This document shows positions 8,883 through 16,368 of a stretch of 64,000 bases of DNA, one piece after another (position 1 is the stretch's first letter; each line of letters starts with the position of its first letter). Made by a program: the position numbers and the translations under genes. The stretch comes from Opitutaceae bacterium (GTDB lineage Bacteria > Verrucomicrobiota > Verrucomicrobiia > Opitutales > Opitutaceae). Location of the stretch: contig JAHCAZ010000011.1 in the NCBI GenBank assembly GCA_019634615.1, positions 1 to 64,000 on the forward strand, given 5' to 3'. The notes beneath the pieces were generated by a model. That model had not been told where the DNA came from. It saw nothing but the letters and a program-made list of their open reading frames with translations, and ran no database searches.

Positions 8883-9671
8883 ATGAAATCCAAAGCCAAC
8901 TACCAAACGCTGACGACCCAGCTCGGGGCGTCAGGTCCCATCGAACCCTCGGCCATCTGCGGCTATTACTGCCCCTCGCCACTTGACCGCGAGTTCTTCG
9001 ATCTCGGCGAGGCCGCCGCGCACCAGCGTCTCGAGGCCGAAGAACAGGCGCATGCGCGCCGCTTTGTCGCCAAGGGCTATTTCCTCGAACTCCGCGAAGT
9101 TCGCACGATGGCCTACCAAGCCTGGTGCTGCCGCCAAGGTGTGCCCGAGTGTTTCGTAAGCCGGATTGAGTTCCTGATGCGTGCACCCTTGGTGCAAAAC
9201 AGCGCGGTTCGCGCGAGGTACGGGCTCACCGGCGGCCCTGCTTATACCCACCCGGCAATCTTGGGTAACGCTGACATGCTGGCCAAGGAGGACCGGGCGC
9301 TTCGCGATTTGGTCGCGCTTCATCCCGAGACGAATTGCATCGAAATGCAGCGCTTGTACGAGGAGCTGGCCGCGCTGGTCTTGCGGAAAGAGGAGATCCC
9401 TTGGGTGGCTGTGTGCCGCCTGCTCCTGGCCAAGATGGGGCTGAGCGACGCCCCGATCGTCTTCTCGCTCGTGGTGCTGCTGCATGTTTGGCACATGCAC
9501 CCAGAATCGGCCCTTGGGCGCGCCGCAGAGCAGCTCATGTGGCGGTATGACCGTCCTCCGGGCCTCATTGAGACTGTGGTTCGCCAAAAGGACCTTATGC
9601 AGGAACCGCAACTCTTTGGTGTGGCTCGGCAGCTCCTCGGCTTGGAGGCGAATCTCCGAACCCAAGCCTGA
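8883..9671 (+). CDS. hypothetical protein in accessory region
   Basis: A 262-residue soluble, mostly helical protein rich in Leu, Ala, Glu and Arg. It has no signal peptide or membrane segment and no motif that I recognise. There is a Cys/Tyr-rich stretch near residue 26 (ICGYYCPSP) and two further Cys at about 82-83. It is divergent from the HTH gene at 8389-8808 and bounded on both sides by the ACGCCAAGGTC repeats, so it is probably cargo of the same mobile block. Codon use matches a genuine coding frame. Confidence 0.55.
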   Translation: MKSKANYQTLTTQLGASGPIEPSAICGYYCPSPLDREFFDLGEAAAHQRLEAEEQAHARRFVAKGYFLELREVRTMAYQAWCCRQGVPECFVSRIEFLMRAPLVQNSAVRARYGLTGGPAYTHPAILGNADMLAKEDRALRDLVALHPETNCIEMQRLYEELAALVLRKEEIPWVAVCRLLLAKMGLSDAPIVFSLVVLLHVWHMHPESALGRAAEQLMWRYDRPPGLIETVVRQKDLMQEPQLFGVARQLLGLEANLRTQA

Positions 9672-9720
9672 GCCCATGACGGCGGCATCGGCACGAATCC
9701 TACCAACCTAACTGGACGTT

Positions 9721-10092
9721 ATGCAACTCGGCGGACATCATGGCGCATCCGCTCCGCCAGCCCTCCCAGGGGCTGTGGCGGAAGTGCCGCTTGCTGCCGC
9801 CGCGGGCGGGGATTCGCCGTGCGGTGCGATCCACAAGCAGAAATCCTCGGAGGCGTGGCAGCTCGAACAGTGGCGCATGCGTCCCCGCTTTGAAGACTGG
9901 CCAGACAGGATGGACGTCTACGAGGCCGCAGCGTACTTGCGCTCGTCCTATCATACGATCCGGAGACTTTGCATCCAGGATCGCGGCGGGCGGGCGGCGC
10001 TGCCTCACCAGCGCGTGGGCACGTCTTATCGCATCCGCCGGAGCGACCTCGACTCTTTGGGGGCCGTTGCCGGACGCGTTGGGGGCAACTGA
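9721..10092 (+). CDS. excisionase-like HTH protein
   Basis: A 123-residue protein. The C-terminal half, from MDVYEAAAYLRSS through TIRRLC to RVGTSYRIRRSDLD, is the MerR/excisionase-type winged helix (HTH_17 family): DV-EAA-YL, a recognition helix, then a wing and R-SDLD. The N-terminal 50 residues are Ala/Gly/Pro-rich and may not belong to the protein; an internal Met at about 64 (9910) is a plausible alternative start. Proteins of this type bind att sites or control recombinases, which fits the recombinase at 742-1437 and the repeat at 10168-10199 just downstream. Confidence 0.6.
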   Translation: MQLGGHHGASAPPALPGAVAEVPLAAAAGGDSPCGAIHKQKSSEAWQLEQWRMRPRFEDWPDRMDVYEAAAYLRSSYHTIRRLCIQDRGGRAALPHQRVGTSYRIRRSDLDSLGAVAGRVGGN

Positions 10093-10167
10093 AGCTTCCG
10101 GGGTGGCAACGTGGAAGCGGGCCGTTGCTGCATTGGCACCGCTGCTTTCCCGCGGTCTGGCCCCGGC

Positions 10168-10199
10168 GACCTTGGCCTATCCGGACAAACGCCAAGGTC
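10168..10199. repeat. inverted repeat with GCCAAGGTC arms, copy 3
   Basis: GACCTTGGC (10168-10176) and GCCAAGGTC (10191-10199) are perfect 9-bp inverted arms around 14 bp, matching copy 1 at 1530-1561. This lies between the excisionase-like gene and the chromosomal methyltransferase gene, and may be the right boundary of the mobile block. Confidence 0.6.
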
Positions 10200-10244
10200 A
10201 GCGGACGTGGTGGCAGCTTGTAAGCTCGCGTCCCGGTGGGCCGG

Positions 10245-10988
10245 TCACAAGCGGCCAAGGCGCATGTTGATGGGCCAGGATATCGAGCGTTTCGTGCTGG
10301 GTTCGCACCAGAGTGCCGTCATGTCGGCGACAAAGCTCAACAAGACATCGTCGCGTCTCATATCCCGGGCGTTGCGGACCGCGGACCACGTGGAAAGGTA
10401 ACCGAGGAATTCGCTCAGATCCCAGTTCAGGCGAATCTCCATCGCTGGCGGCGCGCACTCCACAAACGGAAAGTCCAAGGTGGAGTAACCGCTTTCAACC
10501 AGCCGTCGCTCCGGCGGCCAGAATGCGCCGATCTCATTCCAGTAGAACTGTTCGAGTCTTGCGTTGAGCTCGGGTTCGAGCCTCAAGACTCCATAGCTGA
10601 TTAACGCCAAGACTCCGCCTTTACGACTAACCCGCCGGACCTCGTTATAAAACCGCGTCAGGTCGAACCAATGGGCGGATTGGGCGGCAGTGATCAGATC
10701 CGCGCTGGCGTCGGCCAGCGGCAGGTCTTCGGCGGGTGCGCAATGGTAGCTTACGCCCTCGACTGGTACGGCGCTGGCAAGCTGATCGGCGCTGGGATCG
10801 AGCCCGATGACGGCCGCAAAGTGCGGCGCGAGTAATCGCGTCAGTTGTCCCGAGCCGCAACCCACGTCTACGGCCAGTCGCCTGGCCCGTACCTGCGAGG
10901 CTAGGTGAGCGGCGACGGCGGCTGGATACTGCGGGCGAAAGGCCGCGTAGGCTTGGCCGCCTTGGGAAAACCAATTTCGTGCCTGCAT
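10245..10988 (-). CDS. class I SAM-dependent methyltransferase
   Basis: A 247-residue protein with a Methyltransf_11-type Rossmann fold. Motif I is AVDVGCGSGQLT (about residues 38-49), motif II VIGLDPS (60-66), and motif IV is followed by the SAHWFD segment typical of the TMT1/Crg1 (trans-aconitate methyltransferase-like) subfamily. The C-terminus (RSISWPINMRLGRL) matches the usual end of the family, so the gene is complete. It would methylate a small acid or lipid; the substrate is unknown. It is cytosolic. It is probably the first chromosomal gene beyond the mobile block. Confidence 0.85.
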   Translation of the reverse strand: MQARNWFSQGGQAYAAFRPQYPAAVAAHLASQVRARRLAVDVGCGSGQLTRLLAPHFAAVIGLDPSADQLASAVPVEGVSYHCAPAEDLPLADASADLITAAQSAHWFDLTRFYNEVRRVSRKGGVLALISYGVLRLEPELNARLEQFYWNEIGAFWPPERRLVESGYSTLDFPFVECAPPAMEIRLNWDLSEFLGYLSTWSAVRNARDMRRDDVLLSFVADMTALWCEPSTKRSISWPINMRLGRL

Positions 10989-11024
10989 GGGCTCCGCAGT
11001 ATTTCGTGAGGGCAGCTGGGATTA

Positions 11025-11504
11025 TCAGTGAACAGGGACAGCGCTGATGACGATTCCGTCTTCATCACTGTAGACCCAGTGACCCGGCGTGAATGTGGCG
11101 CCACCAAAGCTCACCGGCACATCAATCACACCATGCATGGCCTTGGCGCTTCTGCGGGGATTGGTGCCGAGGGCCTTGATGCCGAGGTCAATCCCGGCGA
11201 GGGCGCGCGCGTCGCGCACGGCGCCATTTAGGATGACGCCACCCCAGCCGTTAGCGCGCGCCAGGCCGGCAAGCACGTCGCCCATCAAAGCGGTGCGCAG
11301 TGAACCACCGCCATCCACCACCAAGACGGCGCCATCGCCATGCTGTCCGACCAGTTGCTTAATGAGGCTGTTGTCCTCCAGGGTCCGAACGGTGCGAATC
11401 GGACCATGAAATGCGGTTCGCCCGCCGAATTGGCGGAACTGCGTCTCGCAGGAGAGCAGCGTATCGCCGTGGTGATCGATCAAGTCGGCAGTCGCGATGG
11501 GCAT
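11025..11504 (-). CDS. rraA: RraA family protein (RNase E inhibitor / HMG aldolase-type)
   Basis: A 159-residue, full-length RraA-fold protein. It has the N-terminal [30 protein letters not shown] (two-thirds of the active-site loop), [13 protein letters not shown] (R and D of the metal and substrate site) and a C-terminal GIVIS. The family includes the inhibitor of RNase E and 4-hydroxy-4-methyl-2-oxoglutarate/oxaloacetate decarboxylases. The retained G-x-R-D residues are compatible with a class II aldolase or decarboxylase. It is divergent from the regulon that starts at 11.6 kb; the first 38-bp box (11593) lies 89 bp from its start. Confidence 0.9.
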   Translation of the reverse strand: MPIATADLIDHHGDTLLSCETQFRQFGGRTAFHGPIRTVRTLEDNSLIKQLVGQHGDGAVLVVDGGGSLRTALMGDVLAGLARANGWGGVILNGAVRDARALAGIDLGIKALGTNPRRSAKAMHGVIDVPVSFGGATFTPGHWVYSDEDGIVISAVPVH

Positions 11505-11592
11505 GGGGCGGGGATGGGCGCAGCATGCGGTGCAGTCTGTTTCAAGTCGAGTGCCGGAAAGCGAAAATCCATCCGGAGGCGCAGAATGCTGC

Positions 11593-11630
11593 CTGAAAAT
11601 TTTTTCAGAACCCGTTCAGGTTGGCTTTAC
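11593..11630 (+). promoter_or_regulatory. 38-bp regulon box, site 1
   Basis: Four elements at exact 11-bp steps: CTGAA (11593), TTCAG (11604), TTCAG (11615) and TTTAC (11626). It lies 63 bp before the ATG at 11694. The same arrangement occurs at six other places in the window, always before a transcription unit. An 11-bp direct-repeat period is typical for PhoB/PmrA/PhoP-class response regulators. Confidence 0.8.
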
Positions 11631-11693
11631 CGTCCTGCGCGATAGTCGGCGCCGTTTCCCCAACGCAATCATCTCCTCCAACTATCGTTCATC

Positions 11694-12224
11694 ATGAAAA
11701 CCGCTCTCAAGCTGCTCTGCGTCTTCGCCTTTGGTGCCACGCTGCTTTGCGCCGCCGGCGCCGCCAAGAAGAACTGGACGGCTCCGGCCCACAAAATCTA
11801 CGCCCAACAGCTCTCCGATGAGATCATGGCCAACCACCCGGACCTGATCAGCATCACCTTCCACGGTGTGCCGCCGGGCATGTCCAAGGTCTACACCATG
11901 TTTGCCGGTTCCTTCCCGGAGCGCATCGGCAACGTGGACGATCCCGATGACGTGATGGTGATCGAGCTCGGCATCACCATCGTCGACCCGCGCTGGAATC
12001 GCACCAAGGATGCGGTCAAGAAATTCGTGATGATGATGCCGCTGCGCGACGCCTCCGGCGAAAACGTCGGCCTGCTCGTCGCCGCCTATAAGAATCCCGC
12101 CCACTCGGCGAAGGGCAGCAACTCCCAGATCGAGGCCGAATTCATTGCCAAGGGCACCAAGCTGCGCGACGAATTGCAGCAGAAGATCCCGAGCTACGAG
12201 GGTCTCTTCGCTCCCGCCAAGTAA
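11694..12224 (+). CDS. exported small protein, paralogue of the 39921 gene
   Basis: A 176-residue protein with a signal peptide (residues 1-22, cleaved after CAAGA). The mature part has HKIYAQQL, NHPDLISITFHGVPPG, a NVDDPDDVMVIE segment and a C-terminal helical E-LRDELQQKIPSY. The gene at 39921-40412 is a clear paralogue with the same landmarks (IYAQKL, SHPELVAVGLHCVPPG, PSDPEDI). I do not recognise a named family. It is the first gene after box 1 and is followed 27 bp later by a beta-propeller gene and PstS-like genes, so it probably acts in the periplasm with them. Confidence 0.7.
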   Translation: MKTALKLLCVFAFGATLLCAAGAAKKNWTAPAHKIYAQQLSDEIMANHPDLISITFHGVPPGMSKVYTMFAGSFPERIGNVDDPDDVMVIELGITIVDPRWNRTKDAVKKFVMMMPLRDASGENVGLLVAAYKNPAHSAKGSNSQIEAEFIAKGTKLRDELQQKIPSYEGLFAPAK

Positions 12225-12251
12225 GGGGTCCGGGCCAAAGCGCTTTCCGTC

Positions 12252-13292
12252 ATGAAGCTAAAACTGGCCCTTGTGGCCGCACTCACCTGGGCCAGCTTGT
12301 CGGCCGCGCCCTTCTACCAGCTGGAGTCGGCGCTTACGATCAAGAGCGACTCCGTGCCCAACTGGGATTATCTGGCGGTCGACCCGATCCGCCCGAGCCT
12401 GTACATCGCCCGTCGCGATGACGGCATCCTGGTTTACAACACGGACACCAAGCAGGTCACGGGCGTCCTCGAGAATACCAAGGGTGGCAACGCGATCACC
12501 ATCGTGCCCGAGCTGGACCGGATCTACGTCACGAACCTCGACGGCTCGCTCACGGTCTTCCGGCACAGCGACCTGAAGTACCTTACGCGCAATTCCTACG
12601 GTGAAAGCGCCGACAATGCGTTCTACGAACCGGTGACCAAGCAGTTGCTCATCACCGAGGGCGACCAGAAGAAGGCCGTGTTCGTCGATGCCGTATCCTT
12701 GGCCGTCACCGGCACGCTTGAATACGACGCCGAGAAACTCGAGGGCACCGCAGCGGACGGCAAGGGCTTCATGTACATGGCGGTCCGCGATCGGGACAAG
12801 GTGCTGAAGATCGATGCCCGGCGGCATCAGGTGGTGGCCGAATGGCCGACCACCGGGTTCACGCTCCCGAACGGGGTGGCCTATGACGCGGCCAACGATC
12901 GGATCTTCGTGAGCACGCGCGGCAACAATCCGTCGGTCCTGGTCTTCGACGTGGCGACGGGCGGCATCGTCGCCAGTCCGGCGATCGGCCGGAACAATGA
13001 CGTCATCGTCTTTGACCCGGAGGCCCGCAAGATTTACACGGCCAACGGCCTCGACGGCACCTTGGTCATTATCAACCAGGTCGACGCCAACCGCTATCAG
13101 CTGGCTGAGGCTGCCACCACGCGGCCGTGGGCCCGGACCATGGCGGTGGACCTCAAGACGAAAAAGGTCTACCTCGTGACCGCCGAAGGCACGGTGGATA
13201 CCGCGAAAAGCTGGAAGGCCAGTATCGCACCCTTCTACCCCAATAAATACTTCAAGGACACGTTCACCCTCCTCACGTATTCGAGCCGCTAA
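12252..13292 (+). CDS. periplasmic YncE-like beta-propeller protein
   Basis: A 346-residue protein with a signal peptide (residues 1-18). The mature part is a series of about 40-residue beta-propeller blades in the YncE/YVTN style: YLAVDPIRPSLYIARRDDGILVYNTDT, IVPELDRIYVTNLDGSLTVF, FYEPVTKQLLITE, VFDPEARKIYTANGLDGTLVIIN, and so on. Such proteins are binding scaffolds, or sit next to metal-uptake and TonB systems. It lies between the small exported protein and a PstS-like gene in the operon started by box 1, with 27-bp and 18-bp gaps. Confidence 0.85.
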   Translation: MKLKLALVAALTWASLSAAPFYQLESALTIKSDSVPNWDYLAVDPIRPSLYIARRDDGILVYNTDTKQVTGVLENTKGGNAITIVPELDRIYVTNLDGSLTVFRHSDLKYLTRNSYGESADNAFYEPVTKQLLITEGDQKKAVFVDAVSLAVTGTLEYDAEKLEGTAADGKGFMYMAVRDRDKVLKIDARRHQVVAEWPTTGFTLPNGVAYDAANDRIFVSTRGNNPSVLVFDVATGGIVASPAIGRNNDVIVFDPEARKIYTANGLDGTLVIINQVDANRYQLAEAATTRPWARTMAVDLKTKKVYLVTAEGTVDTAKSWKASIAPFYPNKYFKDTFTLLTYSSR

Positions 13293-13310
13293 GCGGCAGA
13301 TCCTTTCCCC

Positions 13311-14372
13311 ATGAAAACTCCATTCTTTCTTCGTTTGCGTCACCTCACGTCTTTGGCGCTCGCCCTCGGTCTCACCACCTCGGCCTTTGCGCTAAAATTT
13401 GCCGGCGTCGAGCATCAGCTCAAGGCCGACCCATCCCTGCCCGTTTGGAAGCCGGGTCCGGTCACATCGGTTCCCGAGGAGGAGCTCAATCTCGTCGGTG
13501 CGGACATCATGGACGAGATCACCCTCGGCTGGGTAAAGATGTTCCGCCAAGCCTATCCGCGCCTGAGCGTCACCATAGAGGCCCGCTCGTCCGGCAGTGG
13601 CGTGCCGGCGTTGACGGCCGGAATCGCGCACATGGCTCCGGTGGGCCGCGAGGCGCTGCCGGCTGAGTTCGACGGTTTCGTGAAAAAATACGGTTACGAG
13701 CCCTTCGCGATCAAAGTCGCCACGGGCAGCCTGGGTTCGCTGGGCAAGACTGCGACCAGCATCATCCTCGTCGCGAAGAGCAATCCGATCAAGGGGCTGA
13801 CCTTCAAGCAGCTCGACCAGATCTACTCCAAGTCCCACAAGCGCGGCGGCGAGGCGATCACGACCTGGGGCCAGCTCGGCCTCACGGGCGAATGGGCCGA
13901 CCGCCCGATCCACCCCTACGGCCTGCGCCCGCCGAACGGCATCGAGCAGTTCGTCAAGTGGAAGGTCCTCCAGCACGGCGAGTGGCGGGATGGCATCCAG
14001 CACGTGAAGGGCCAGGGCTTCACCCATGCCTTCACGGTAGCCGCGAACGACATGCGCACCCAGCTCGGGGGCATCACCTATGCCTTGCTGGCCAATCTGA
14101 CCCCGGACGTGCGCGTGGTGCCCCTTGCCGAGAAGGAAGGCGATCCCTTCATCGAGCCGACCATCGAGACCGTTTACACGCACCAGTATCCGCTGAGCCG
14201 GTTCGTCTATATCTACGTCAACCGCAAGCCGGGCACCCCGCTGGAACCGAAAATCAAGGAATTCCTCAAGGCGGTGCTGAGCAAGCAGGGCCAGGATATC
14301 GTGGCCGCGGAGGGCGTTTTCATGCCGCTCCAGCCCGCGGTAGTGCAGGAGGAGTTGGCCAAGCTGGAATAG
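13311..14372 (+). CDS. PstS-family periplasmic binding protein (array copy 1)
   Basis: A 353-residue protein with a signal peptide ending near residue 27 (TTSAFA). It is a PBP-like_2 (PstS) fold: DEITLGWVKMFRQAYPRLSVTIEARSSGSG in lobe 1 (this copy keeps a SGSG loop), IILVAKSNPIKGLTFKQLDQIY at the hinge and [16 protein letters not shown] near residue 184. The ending EELAKLE is shared by the whole array. The SGT anion motif after the hinge is replaced (PPNGIEQF). It has the most divergent hinge of the single-domain copies (SKSHKRGGEAITTWG). It would bind a periplasmic solute, possibly phosphate; no permease is nearby. Confidence 0.85.
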   Translation: MKTPFFLRLRHLTSLALALGLTTSAFALKFAGVEHQLKADPSLPVWKPGPVTSVPEEELNLVGADIMDEITLGWVKMFRQAYPRLSVTIEARSSGSGVPALTAGIAHMAPVGREALPAEFDGFVKKYGYEPFAIKVATGSLGSLGKTATSIILVAKSNPIKGLTFKQLDQIYSKSHKRGGEAITTWGQLGLTGEWADRPIHPYGLRPPNGIEQFVKWKVLQHGEWRDGIQHVKGQGFTHAFTVAANDMRTQLGGITYALLANLTPDVRVVPLAEKEGDPFIEPTIETVYTHQYPLSRFVYIYVNRKPGTPLEPKIKEFLKAVLSKQGQDIVAAEGVFMPLQPAVVQEELAKLE

Positions 14373-14381
14373 CCCGCCGGT

Positions 14382-16268
14382 GTGAACTTCAGGTCTGGCA
14401 TACACGCCCTCGCCCTATTGGCGGGGGCGCTTGCTTTACGGGCATCCGAGGTGCCGTGCGCGTCCACGGAAAGCATGGCCGGCCTGATGCGGGCCTGGAC
14501 GGCGGGCTTCTCGGCCGCGCATCCGGAAAATCCTGCCCGCATCATTCTCGAGTCGAGGTATCCCGGTGAACTGGTCGAGGCCCTAGCGCGGGGCCGGGTT
14601 GAGGTGGTGCCTTTCGCGCGCGAGGCTTTCGCGGCGGAGCACGCGCAGTTCGCCGCCGTTGCCGGCGGCGGACCAAGGCTGGTGCCAGTCGCGCGGGGCA
14701 GCCGCGCGACCCAGGGTGGCACGCATGCCATTGTGTTTTTCGTGCACGAGCGAAATCCGCTCACCCGGCTAACGATTGGGCATTTGCGCGAGATTCTGGC
14801 GGCCGACGGCCGAATCAGGACTTGGGGCGATCTGGGCCTGACCGGGGAACGGGCCGGCCAACCGATCAAGCTGCATGGGATGTTGCGGCGACGGGAAAGC
14901 GGCAATCCTCCGGGGATCGTCAATTACCTCGAGCAGCGCCTCCTGCAGGGACGATCGTGGCGGAATGGCATTGGCAAATATGCCGACGCGCCCGGTGAAC
15001 CACAGGCGCTCGAGCAGATCACGAGGGCGGTTGCGGCCGACGAGAACGGGTTGGGTTACAGCGGCTTTGCCTATGCAGTACCAGGCGTAAGGCCGCTCGC
15101 TTTGGCGGAGACCGACGCCGGTCCGTATTATGCCGGCTCGGCGGAGGACATCGCCGCCGGGCGGTACCCCCTGTCGCGAAAGGTCTACCTTGCGGTGGGG
15201 CCGCACCCGTCGGAAGCCGCCCGGGAGTTCATCGCGTACGTGCTCAGCCCGGCGGGGCAGGGTATCATCGCCCAAGACCACATCGGCTTTTTTCCGCTTA
15301 CCGGGCCGGAGATTCAATCCGCGCTGGCGCAGTTGGACGCCGCCACTCCCGCTGAGCTGCCGCAATATGTACCTCACCCCGTGACCGTGCCGGCCGGCGC
15401 AGGCTACGTGCGGCCCGACGGTGCGATCTCCGTGGTCGGCTACAACGACATGAGGGAGATGCTCGGAGCGCTCGGCGATCGTTTCGCCGCCCTGCATCCC
15501 GGCATCAGGTTTTCCCTGACGCTTGATGGCACCCGGACGGCCCCGCCGGCGCTGGCGCGGGGCACCTCCGCCTTAGCGCCCATGGGCGCGGAGTTCAGCC
15601 CGGAGCAACTCGCCGATTACCGCGCCAACGTTGGAGGCGAGCCGCAGGCGTTCCGCGTGGCCCATTGCTCGTTGAATCCCGCGGCGCTGAGCGGACCGCT
15701 GGCGATCATCGTGCATCAAGCGAACCCGCTCGATGCGCTTGCCCTGGAGGAAGTCGCCGCGGTTTTTTCCGGTCGGATGTCGCGCGGCCTGCGTCCCTAC
15801 GGGTTGGCGGCCGGGACGGCGCTGGGCCAGTTCATGAGCGAGCGCGTCATGGGCGGCAGTCGTTTCGCGCCGGACTTCAAGGGATTCCCCCAATCAAGGA
15901 ATGTCGTCGCGGCCGTGGCCAGCGATCCGCAGGGTATTGGTTTTACCGCGGCCATGCGGGCTGGACCCGGGGTTAAGGTTCTGTCTCTAGCCCGCCGCCG
16001 CGGGGCGGAACCGGTCGCATTGACCCCTGAGAGTCTCACGGCGGGGGCCTATCCGCTGGACCGCTGCCTCTTGATCTACGTGAAGCAGCCGCTGGAGCCG
16101 TGGGTGCGGGAATTCCTCCGCTTTGTGCTTTCGGCGGAAGGCCAAGGCATCATTGGTCGAGGCACGTTGGGGTACTTGTCGCTCAATGCGGTGGAAGTCA
16201 CCGCGGAACGGGCCAAGCTGGACGCCCTCGCTTCCCGGGACGGCGTTCCTGAAACGAAATTAAGATAG
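14382..16268 (+). CDS. two-domain PstS-family binding protein (array copy 2)
   Basis: A 628-residue protein starting with GTG, 9 bp after the previous gene. The N-terminal signal sequence is residues 1-20. Domain 1 (about 25-315) has the hinge TWGDLGLTGERAGQPI near residue 146. Domain 2 (about 340-615) has the same fold pattern (MREMLGALGDRFAALHPGIRFSL, IIVHQANPLDALALEEVAAVFSG, FLRFVLSAEGQGII) but has lost the TWGxLGLTGEW segment, reading SRGLRPYGLAAGTALGQF instead. A double binding protein without a permease suggests two ligand sites or a structural role. Its 3' end overlaps box 2. Confidence 0.8.
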   Translation: MNFRSGIHALALLAGALALRASEVPCASTESMAGLMRAWTAGFSAAHPENPARIILESRYPGELVEALARGRVEVVPFAREAFAAEHAQFAAVAGGGPRLVPVARGSRATQGGTHAIVFFVHERNPLTRLTIGHLREILAADGRIRTWGDLGLTGERAGQPIKLHGMLRRRESGNPPGIVNYLEQRLLQGRSWRNGIGKYADAPGEPQALEQITRAVAADENGLGYSGFAYAVPGVRPLALAETDAGPYYAGSAEDIAAGRYPLSRKVYLAVGPHPSEAAREFIAYVLSPAGQGIIAQDHIGFFPLTGPEIQSALAQLDAATPAELPQYVPHPVTVPAGAGYVRPDGAISVVGYNDMREMLGALGDRFAALHPGIRFSLTLDGTRTAPPALARGTSALAPMGAEFSPEQLADYRANVGGEPQAFRVAHCSLNPAALSGPLAIIVHQANPLDALALEEVAAVFSGRMSRGLRPYGLAAGTALGQFMSERVMGGSRFAPDFKGFPQSRNVVAAVASDPQGIGFTAAMRAGPGVKVLSLARRRGAEPVALTPESLTAGAYPLDRCLLIYVKQPLEPWVREFLRFVLSAEGQGIIGRGTLGYLSLNAVEVTAERAKLDALASRDGVPETKLR

Positions 16269-16286
16269 GCTTCAGGTTCCCTTTAG
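16249..16286 (+). promoter_or_regulatory. 38-bp regulon box, site 2
   Basis: CTGAA (16249), TTAAG (16260), TTCAG (16271) and TTTAG (16282) at 11-bp steps, 82 bp before the TonB receptor ATG at 16369. The first two elements lie inside the last codons of the upstream gene, so regulation has been built over a coding end. A further ATTAG at 16295 is out of phase. Confidence 0.8.
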
Positions 16287-16368
16287 GAATTTCCATTAGG
16301 TTTCTCACTGAACTCTAGTAGGGCTGCCCCAGCATCTCGCCCATCGCACCTCACCCCAACCAAACCCC

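Noticed and set aside
10602..10612. Fourth AACGCCAAG repeat inside the methyltransferase gene
   Set aside because: It breaks off before GGTC, has no inverted arm and lies inside conserved coding sequence, so a chance match is likely.
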